Assembly (NCBI GenBank): GCA_000697335.1
Contig: JNEM01008733.1
Span: 1 to 13,996 of the forward strand
Origin: Conidiobolus incongruus B7586
Lineage: Eukaryota > Entomophthoromycota > Entomophthoromycetes > Entomophthorales > Conidiobolaceae
Length of the DNA stretch: 13,996 bases
Direction of reading: 5' to 3'
The position numbers and the translations under genes are program-made. Positions 7,426 through 13,996 of this stretch are shown here, piece by piece (the first letter of the stretch is position 1; each line of letters starts with the position of its first letter). Under the pieces are notes generated by a model. That model did no database searches and was not told where the DNA came from. It saw nothing but the letters and a program-made list of their open reading frames with translations.

Positions 7426-7869
7426 ATGCCAAAAATTAGGACTTTAAGAAGTAGGAAACCACCCGAAGGATTTGACCAAATAGAACCTACATTAAATGAA
7501 TTCGCTAAAAAGTTAAGAGACGCCGAAAATGAACCTCATGAAGGTAAAAGAAAGGTGGAAGCTTTATGGCCAGTTTTTCAAATTACCCACGCTCGATCGC
7601 GTTATATTTACGATTTATTTTATAAGAGAAAGGTCATCTCTAAAGAAGTGTATGAATATTGTATTAAACAAAAATATGCTGACGGGAACTTAATAGCCAA
7701 GTGGAAGAAGAGTGGTTATGAAAAGTTGTGCTGTTTGAGGTGTATTCAGCCCAAGGATACTAACTTTGGTAATGCTTGTATTTGTCGTGTACCTAAAAAG
7801 AAACTTCAGGATGGCAAAACTATCGAGTGTGTCCTTTGTGGATGTAAAGGATGTGCTAGTGGTGATTAG
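7426..7869 (+). CDS. BUD31: G10/BUD31 family spliceosome protein
   Basis: A single-exon gene of 147 residues (human BUD31 144, yeast 157). BUD31 is a core component of activated spliceosomes, bound near U6 and the Prp19-related complex. The sequence matches the family from end to end: [21 protein letters not shown] at the start, [20 protein letters not shown] in the middle, and a Cys-rich C-terminal zinc-cluster domain with C102, C103, C106, C118, C120, C135, C138, C140 and C143 (LCCLRCIQ and [10 protein letters not shown]). AATAAA at 7910-7915, 41 nt past the stop and followed by a long T-run (7921-7935), is a clear poly(A) signal. It is divergent from eIF4A and convergent with uS13m. In a genome that splices short introns, the protein is expected to be essential or nearly so. 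Confidence 0.97.
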   Translation: MPKIRTLRSRKPPEGFDQIEPTLNEFAKKLRDAENEPHEGKRKVEALWPVFQITHARSRYIYDLFYKRKVISKEVYEYCIKQKYADGNLIAKWKKSGYEKLCCLRCIQPKDTNFGNACICRVPKKKLQDGKTIECVLCGCKGCASGD

Positions 7870-8209
7870 TTTAATTCTATTGTAATATTTTGTTATATTA
7901 TTCATTACTAATAAAATTATTTTAATTTTTTTTTCAATATGAAATATTCAATTAAATTCAATTTATTTTATACTTTTAATAATTGTTTTGAATCGTATGA
8001 TGATTAATGTTTTGTATTAAGTATTTGAATAAAATTATAATATTAGACGTCTATATAAAAACAAAGAATTTTACGATTGATTTGCTATACTTACAATTAA
8101 TATGATAATTAGTAGTTTTGTTAAAATATAAGGAAAAGATGATAATATATAAAGTAGACCAATTGAAATAAATTAAAGATGATGAATTGAGATTTTATAA
8201 GATAATAAT
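7870..8209. terminator. convergent 3' region of BUD31 and uS13m
   Basis: A 340-nt spacer between two genes that end towards each other. The BUD31 poly(A) signal AATAAA (7910-7915) and downstream T-tract (7921-7935) are at its left end. No clear minus-strand AATAAA was found for uS13m. I see nothing else in it. Confidence 0.5.
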
Positions 8210-8605
8210 TTATAAACTTAACTTTGAAAACCAAGCAGAAGTACCCGTAGTATAAGACCTCTTAATATTTAATCTTTTGGCAATTTTAGCATTATTTCTA
8301 GTATTTTGCCCGTGAACAGGGTAACCGAAAGTATGTCTTCTACCAACGTAACAGCCAATATTTTTTAAATGTTGAATATTTTTCTTAACTTCTCTCTTTA
8401 AATCCGATTCAATAGTCATTTTACTCAAAATTTCGGTTAATTGAATGATTTTAGTTTCGTCTAAATCGCGTAATTTACACTCCCTGTGAATGGATAATTG
8501 ATTACAAATATTTTGAGCAGTCTGGGGCCCAATTCCATAAATATAAGTTAAAGCGATGCGAACAACCTTTTGTTCTGGTAAGTTGACACCCAAAATATGT
8601 ACCAT
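8210..8605 (-). CDS. SWS2: mitochondrial small-subunit ribosomal protein uS13m
   Basis: A single-exon gene of 131 residues (yeast Sws2 is 143). uS13 sits in the head of the small ribosomal subunit, contacting tRNA and the large subunit. MVHILGVNLPEQKVVRIALT at the start matches the short fungal mitochondrial type (yeast Sws2 begins MVVHILG) rather than cytosolic uS13 (S18e), which is longer. Other matches are YGIGPQTAQNIC (helix-turn-helix), MTIESDLKREVKKNI and the S13 signature GRRHTFGYPVHGQNTRNNA (88-106). In that signature the usual Arg of PVRGQNTR is His98. No separate cleavable presequence is visible, also true of yeast Sws2. G+C is lower (about 33%) than in eIF4A or the aminopeptidase. 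Its presence in nuclear-type DNA shows a genome with a mitochondrial ribosome and a transferred rps13 gene. Confidence 0.92.
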   Translation of the reverse strand: MVHILGVNLPEQKVVRIALTYIYGIGPQTAQNICNQLSIHRECKLRDLDETKIIQLTEILSKMTIESDLKREVKKNIQHLKNIGCYVGRRHTFGYPVHGQNTRNNAKIAKRLNIKRSYTTGTSAWFSKLSL

Positions 8606-9093
8606 TTTTTATAATATAGTATTATTAAATTAATTTGATATTTAAATAAATATCTTTTGATTTCTATTGTTATTTCAATATTTAATTTAGTTGGAATCTG
8701 TGAAGATTTAAATTAATATAAAGATTTTATGATTATAGAATTATGGGAATCTTCATTTCACATTAATTCTGGATGTAATTTTCCTTAATTTTAGCAACAG
8801 TAGAAATAATAATAATAATAAATTTTAGTATTAAAATTATTTATCAATAATTGTTATTAACTTGAAAATTGTCTAACTATTAATATTTTGGATGGTTTGT
8901 AAATAAATATACTCCATTATATTAAAGAATTTAATACATATTATTGAATATGAAATTATTGAAACAGATATATGAATCGGTATACTATGCTATTTCAAGA
9001 TTATGCTTGATATTAAATTTTATAAAAGTTGAAAAATAAGTAATGTTATTAAAATAAAAGGTAAAGTTTAATGATATTCAATAAAGAAATAGC
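8606..9093. other. uS13m upstream region and aminopeptidase 3' region
   Basis: A 488-nt spacer between two minus-strand genes. It contains an AAT/ATA trinucleotide run at 8804-8820 and a 29-codon plus-strand ORF at 8950-9039 (see findings). The uS13m promoter should lie within the first 200 nt past 8606, but no element stands out. Confidence 0.45.
8804..8820. repeat. AAT trinucleotide microsatellite
   Basis: About five and a half copies of AAT in tandem. A similar TTA run is present at 13053-13067. Simple repeats of this kind are expected in DNA this AT-rich. Confidence 0.6.
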
Positions 9094-12021
9094 TTATTGC
9101 TTCATGTTAAGTTTCAACCACTGCTTAACATTTTCACGATCACGCTCCAACCATTGACTTTGGACTTGAACATTCTCCAAACCTTGCTCCAAACCACGTT
9201 TGGCACCCTTAATATCATTTTCACTAAAGAATTTCTTGACTTCTTCGATTTGAGACTTTTCATTCATCCAATGGAAACTAGCTTTGACAATATTTCCTAA
9301 AGTTCCTTGAGTATCACCAAATAATTGTAAAATCTTGGCCCAATTGTTTTGAACGAATTTCCAGACAATGGGTCCTCCGAGTGGGTTGCGACTCATAGTG
9401 GCGATTACAGATCCCAAATCCTTGTTGCGGACATCATCAGTGAGGGCCCATTGAAGAGTGGATTCGATGAGATGAGGTTGGGATGTAGAGCAAAGATTGC
9501 GAAGACAGATGAGTTTCTGGTCTTCAATATCAGTTTCCAAGTATTTACGCTTGAGTAACTGATATTCTTCTTCACCACCATATTTAAGCGCCATGTTGTA
9601 GACGGCAGAACGGAGACCAGGACTTACAGCAGACTCATCGCCTTCCATCAACCTCATAAAATAGCGTTTGCCTTCTTCAATAATTGGTTGATATCCAGAA
9701 TCACCACATTGATAAATGCTGAGAGCTCTCAAGTAACCAGTAAGATCCTTGTCTTGGGGTTTGGTAGTCCAACCAAGCTCCTCAACTAATTTGCTGAACA
9801 CTTTTTGCTTGAGAGTATTAAAGTGCTCTTTGAGTTCTGGAATAGATGGAGAGAAAATAAGGTTAGTAAGTCCAACCCATTGAACCCAGTCTTCGAGAAC
9901 ATAATAACTGGTTTGACCAACAAACTTAGTAAGGAAGTCCAAAAGATCGACAGTTGAAATGAAACCGGATTTGGTGAGGGCTCCAACTTCTCCCAATAAA
10001 CCTACTTTATCTTTATCAGTCAACCAATGATTTTCGCCAGCATTTAAAAGTTGCTCTCCTAACTGTTTAATATGGCTGCTGGGGTAATGGGTAAGATAAA
10101 GACCAGTGGAGTTCTTATTAAATTTTCCAATCTCATTTAAACTAATATTGATAGTTTGCTTAGATTCTGTCAAAACTTGAGTATCAGTGAATTCAGAGCC
10201 ATCTTTGTTAACTAATCCGAGAGGAACCCACCAGGTTTGTTTCTTTTCTTGGTCTGATAAAGTGTCTTCATTTCCACTGAGGTAACGGCTTTGACATACA
10301 CAAATTTGGTTACTTTGGTCTTCAACTCTGAGAACGGGATACCCTTGGACACGGGTCCATACACCCATCATTTCACCAACACCAGTACCACCAACCTCTT
10401 CAAAGCATCTCCACAAGTACTTGGTTTTTGCGGAACCGTAAGCATAGCGATCGAGGTATAAACGGAGACCTTCGAAAAACTTTTCTTCACCCAAATAGCC
10501 ATATAGCATATGAATCACACTAGCACCTTTGCTGTAACTGATAGCATCAAAAATCTGGCCAATTTCTTCTGGAAGATTGACTACAACTTCGATAGGGTGA
10601 GAGGAAGCTAAGCTGTCTAGATTGAGTGCACGACGGTTATCATCAGCAACGAAATCTGTCCAAATATCCCATTGAGGGAAGAGTTTGTCAACGCAATATG
10701 TTCCAAGCCAAGTAGCAAAACCTTCTTTAAGCCACAACTGACTCCACCAATCAATAGTAACGAGATTACCAAACCATTGATGAGCTAATTCATGAGCAAT
10801 AACACCAGCAATTCTTTGGCGAATTGATGGTGTACTCTTTTCGGGATCAAATAGAAGTGCTTCACTTCTATAAGTAATCAAACCCCAGTTCTCCATGGCT
10901 CCCATGTTAAAATCAGTAACAGCCAAACTATCTACCTTGGGGAGTTGGAAAGGTATCTTAAACACTTGTTCATACAACATTAAAGCGTTCTTAGTCACTT
11001 CGAGAGCAAACTTCCCTTGGCTTCCGAATCCTAAAGGAGTATAAACTCGGATTGAAATATTAGTGCCATCAATTTTCTGCATTTGAGTTTCCACAAAATC
11101 GAATTCACCAACAGCAAAAGCGACAAGGTAAGTAGGCATCTTGGGTGTAGTGTCAAAAGTTACCAACTTTAGATCATTACCAACATCGGCGGATGAAGTT
11201 TCAGGCATATTGGATAAAGCAATAAGGTTTTTGGGGATGGTCATCTTGATATTGAATTTGCTTCTGAACTTGGGTTCATCCCATCCTGGGAATGCTTGTC
11301 TCGACTCACTTGGTTCGAAGTGTGTAGAGAACATCCAATTGTATTTTTGGTTAGGGTGTTTAGGAACAGAACTACGATAGAATCCAGCTAACTTGTCATT
11401 AATAGCACCTTTATAATTAATAATCAAATTGCAGCGGGATCCCTGCTCGAGGAAGGATCCCAAAGTAAGGGTAACGATATTGGTCTTGGGATCATGGACT
11501 CTAGACTGGATTGGTAAGCTTTGGGAAAGCTTACCTTCGGTGAGTTCCAAATTGACGTTGTCTAATTCGATATTTTTGGAATTAAATTGAATTTGGTTTG
11601 TTCTCTGGTTAACCTCAAGCTCAATGGATAACTCTCCTCTGAAAGTAAAATCAACAAAGTTGGGGATAAGGTGCAAATTGTAAACTAGAGGATTTAAGGA
11701 GGTAGGCAACTGATAGGGTGAAGATTCGGGATTAGTATTTTGGACATATTTGCCCTCCACCTTCCCTTCAACCTTTCCAGGCACGCTGGTTTTACCCTCA
11801 GTTTTCCCTTCGACTTTACCTTGAACGTGTGTCTTGCCTTCCATTTTACCTTCAGTTTTCCCTTCGACCTTACCTTGAACGTGGGTCTTGCCTTCCATTT
11901 TACCTTCAGTCTTCCCCTCGACTTTACCTTCAAAGTGGGTCTTACCTTCCACTTTACCCTCTGTCTTCCCGTGAACTTTTTCTTCAGTTTTTAAATTTGG
12001 CTTAGGATTTTGTTGTGACAT
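9094..12021 (-). CDS. M1-family zinc aminopeptidase (puromycin-sensitive / Ape2 type)
   Basis: A single exon of 975 residues. It removes N-terminal amino acids from peptides, using one zinc ion. Domains in order: a 100-residue repeat-rich extension (see separate entry); the N-terminal saddle domain from YQLPTSLNPLVYNLHL (103); the substrate-binding GAMEN motif at 374-378; the catalytic HELAH with H410, E411 and H414, and the third zinc ligand E433 in KEGFATW; the proton-donor tyrosine Y496 in ISYSKGAS; WTRVQGYPVL (555-564); and an ERAP1-C-like helical domain to the end (QWLERDRENVKQWL). All catalytic residues are present. No signal peptide or membrane anchor is seen, so it is probably cytosolic like yeast Aap1/Ape2 and human PSA. 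Coding G+C is about 42% with regular codon use, suggesting good expression. No intron, unlike three of its neighbours. Family certainty is high; the exact orthologue (AAP1 or APE2) cannot be chosen. Confidence 0.96.
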   Translation of the reverse strand: MSQQNPKPNLKTEEKVHGKTEGKVEGKTHFEGKVEGKTEGKMEGKTHVQGKVEGKTEGKMEGKTHVQGKVEGKTEGKTSVPGKVEGKVEGKYVQNTNPESSPYQLPTSLNPLVYNLHLIPNFVDFTFRGELSIELEVNQRTNQIQFNSKNIELDNVNLELTEGKLSQSLPIQSRVHDPKTNIVTLTLGSFLEQGSRCNLIINYKGAINDKLAGFYRSSVPKHPNQKYNWMFSTHFEPSESRQAFPGWDEPKFRSKFNIKMTIPKNLIALSNMPETSSADVGNDLKLVTFDTTPKMPTYLVAFAVGEFDFVETQMQKIDGTNISIRVYTPLGFGSQGKFALEVTKNALMLYEQVFKIPFQLPKVDSLAVTDFNMGAMENWGLITYRSEALLFDPEKSTPSIRQRIAGVIAHELAHQWFGNLVTIDWWSQLWLKEGFATWLGTYCVDKLFPQWDIWTDFVADDNRRALNLDSLASSHPIEVVVNLPEEIGQIFDAISYSKGASVIHMLYGYLGEEKFFEGLRLYLDRYAYGSAKTKYLWRCFEEVGGTGVGEMMGVWTRVQGYPVLRVEDQSNQICVCQSRYLSGNEDTLSDQEKKQTWWVPLGLVNKDGSEFTDTQVLTESKQTINISLNEIGKFNKNSTGLYLTHYPSSHIKQLGEQLLNAGENHWLTDKDKVGLLGEVGALTKSGFISTVDLLDFLTKFVGQTSYYVLEDWVQWVGLTNLIFSPSIPELKEHFNTLKQKVFSKLVEELGWTTKPQDKDLTGYLRALSIYQCGDSGYQPIIEEGKRYFMRLMEGDESAVSPGLRSAVYNMALKYGGEEEYQLLKRKYLETDIEDQKLICLRNLCSTSQPHLIESTLQWALTDDVRNKDLGSVIATMSRNPLGGPIVWKFVQNNWAKILQLFGDTQGTLGNIVKASFHWMNEKSQIEEVKKFFSENDIKGAKRGLEQGLENVQVQSQWLERDRENVKQWLKLNMKQ
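11749..11982 (-). repeat. 18-residue (54-bp) tandem repeat array in the aminopeptidase N-terminus
   Basis: Residues 14-91 are built from GKVEGKTEGKMEGKTHVQ-like units. Units: 11982-11929 (divergent), 11928-11875, 11874-11821, 11820-11779 (14 residues, four fewer) and 11778-11749 (partial). The two central units encode the same 18 residues but differ at four of 54 bases, all silent. A four-residue sub-period (EGKx) runs through the whole array, so it probably grew by slippage at two scales. The segment is rich in Lys, Glu and Gly, nearly charge-balanced and predicted disordered. It precedes the enzyme proper, and M1 aminopeptidases usually lack such an extension. Confidence 0.9.
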
Positions 12022-13996
12022 AATTTATGATATAAAAATGATAAATATAGATTATATAATTAAAATGAATTATAAAATATTTTAAAATGTTATTGAATAA
12101 AAATTTTAAAGTTGAATGACGTATGTAATTTTATTATATATTACAATTCTCAAATATTAATAAATAGTCGTCACATCAGGATTTATGGGATTCATTGCAT
12201 ATCAGGATATTAATAATTGATCATTTGACTGTGAGAATACAAGTGAATCAGCCAATAAAGTATAAGATATCTGAGATTTTTACTTTTATATAAAAATCGT
12301 TGATTGAGTGATATTTAATAAGATTTTGATATTAAACTATTTCTTTATTAAATTGCTTCTATATTTGTATTTATTAGATTAAAACATTATTTAATTATAG
12401 AATCCAATTTTGTTTAATCAACAATGAATAAAATCAGAAAATAAATAATATATTACAATAAGTTTAGAAATTTTCTAATTTTTGATAATAATATACTAAA
12501 TGGTATCATAAACAATCGCTTATACAACCTATAGTTATAAAATGGTGAATAGTATTGAGAATTCTATTAATTTTCCTGAGTGATATTAATCCATCATTTA
12601 AGATTTTAAAAATATATTGTACTATAAAATGTTCAAAATTAAGAGTTAAATTTGATAATATTTAAAAAAAATACAATGTTAAATTAAGAGTTATATAAAA
12701 ACTAAATTTTTAATTAATTGGATAAGTCTATAAAATATTAAAATTAAAACTTTTATATTATCTACCTTAATCATCAAATAATTATCACAATAAATTTAAT
12801 AAATTTGATTAGAAAGTTATAAAAATTAATTTTATATTAACATTATATACCAAACGTTGATAAAATTATATTAACTTATTTATAATATTAATTATATTTC
12901 TAAATTTTAGTAATTTTTATTTATAAAATATATATTATTAAAAATTACAAAATCATTTTTATAATTTAATATTTTAGTATTTAAATAAGATAAATTGAAA
13001 ATCATAATTAAAATATTTCACATTAACTCATTTGAATAAATACACATCTTGTTTATTATTATTATTTTATTTGTTGAAAATACTTTTAACTATTTAATAT
13101 CCAATGATATATAATATAATTTCCAATATTTATATCGGGAATGATTTTATTAATTATAATTCTCTAATTTTAATTTTAATATTCATTTAAATAATAATGA
13201 ATTTTCTAATAATTCATAATATTCATTATATTTATTATAAATTTTTAATATAATTTCAGTAAAATCACTATATATTACAAAATAATAAACCTTAAATAAA
13301 TTAAATAAAGAGCATTTATCAAAATATTACACTACACAAAAAATTCTATATCAACTATGTATAAAGATTTCTCAATAGCAATAAATGGAAAAAAAGCTTT
13401 TAAAGTACAATTTTGCAAATTAGTTAAATTAACTTTAAGTTAGAAAATTTAATATAAAAGACATACCATATTTAATAATCCATAAAAATATAAATACAAC
13501 CAGGAAATATTTAGAGAAAAATATTTTATCTTACATAACAATTAAATCCAAAAAAATATTTATATTAACCTATAAAAATAAGTTATAAAATCAAAGATAT
13601 ATATATTTTAATTAATAACTAAAATAATTATATATTTTAAATTACTTAAAACTATAATATATAATTAAAGTATATTATTTGATAATAAATAAATATATTG
13701 AAATATATTTAGTAAATTATTAGCAAAAATATTAACCTTTAATATTTAATTCAGATATATTATAAATTTACAGGTTTTTGAGATAAGGGGATATAATTAT
13801 TAATATATAACCATATCTTTTTTCTTTCTTTGTTATTAATTTATATAATATTTTATAGATATATTATATCTTTTTATTAGTATTATTATACCTAAATCCC
13901 TTTTTAAAAAAATTCACTTTTATATTAATTAATTTTATAAAAAAATAAATTAACTTAAAATATTATTAGAATTATTAATATTAATTAATTTATTAT
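12022..13996. other. 2-kb AT-rich DNA upstream of the aminopeptidase, no gene seen
   Basis: The first 250 nt hold the aminopeptidase promoter region: TGACGTAT at 12117-12124 and TCGTCA at 12168-12173 (bZIP-like), the ATCAGGATTTAT element at 12175-12186, ATCAGGATAT at 12201-12210, and a GCCAAT at about 12250. Beyond about 12300 the sequence is extremely A/T-rich. By hand count 12841-13560 is about 14% G+C, with C roughly twice as common as G on the plus strand. A TTA run lies at 13053-13067. The longest reasonable ORF is 28 codons at 13358. I see no RNA gene, transposon or terminal repeats. Confidence 0.5.

Noticed and set aside
860-8605. A mitochondrial gene cluster (PC4-like, FIS1, uS13m)
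   Set aside because: The three genes lie on both strands with eIF4A and BUD31 in between; nuclear genes of this type are normally placed without functional order.
11694-11994. Open frames through the EGK repeat array, both the alternative minus frame and the antisense plus frame
   Set aside because: A repeat whose unit is a multiple of three keeps all frames open if one unit lacks stops; the frame fused to the aminopeptidase is the real one.
13358-13444. 28-codon ORF beginning MYKDFSIAINGKK
   Set aside because: A short open stretch in AT-rich DNA, with no recognisable family and no supporting context.
1-13996. Transposons, virus-derived elements, CRISPR arrays, tRNA or rRNA genes
   Set aside because: No transposase, reverse transcriptase, integrase or capsid-like frame, no long terminal repeats, no regularly spaced repeats, and no tRNA T-arm (GGTTCGANTCC-type) sequence was found on either strand by eye.

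Overview
The window is nuclear DNA of an AT-rich, intron-bearing eukaryote, most likely an early-diverging fungus. The evidence is short GT-AG introns (51 to 65 nt), AATAAA-type polyadenylation signals, very AT-rich intergenic DNA (often 10-20% G+C) and coding regions of roughly 33-43% G+C. The eIF4A ends in the fungal-looking tail [11 protein letters not shown]. The mitochondrial ribosomal protein uS13m is nuclear-encoded and resembles yeast Sws2; dictyostelids, the other obvious AT-rich candidates, keep rps13 in mitochondrial DNA. A mitochondrial ribosome and Fis1 argue against anaerobic chytrids and microsporidia. The species cannot be named from this window.

Layout, left to right: an AT-rich flank with a possible decayed ORF (1-859); RCL1 (minus, 860-2036, 3 exons); a PC4/Sub1-type single-stranded-DNA-binding protein with a presequence-like N-terminus (minus, 2361-2922, 4 exons); FIS1 (plus, 3535-3993, no intron); a 1.4-kb spacer holding a 190-nt island of raised G+C with several hairpins, a candidate structured RNA; eIF4A (minus, 5407-6788, 4 coding exons, the first only 8 nt); BUD31 (plus, 7426-7869); mitochondrial uS13m (minus, 8210-8605); an M1-family zinc aminopeptidase with an 18-residue repeat array at its N-terminus (minus, 9094-12021); and about 2 kb of extremely AT-rich DNA with no gene seen (12022-13996).

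The seven confident genes are mostly housekeeping: pre-rRNA processing (RCL1), splicing (BUD31), translation initiation (eIF4A), mitochondrial translation (uS13m), mitochondrial fission (FIS1) and peptide turnover (aminopeptidase). Three of the seven products are mitochondrial or probably so, but they are interleaved with others on both strands and nothing suggests a joint operon or cluster. I see no transposon, virus-derived element, CRISPR array, tRNA or rRNA. I did not find a new multi-gene system. The points most worth a second look are the hairpin-rich island at about 4251-4440, the aminopeptidase repeat array whose units differ only at silent sites, and the apparently mitochondrial PC4-like protein.
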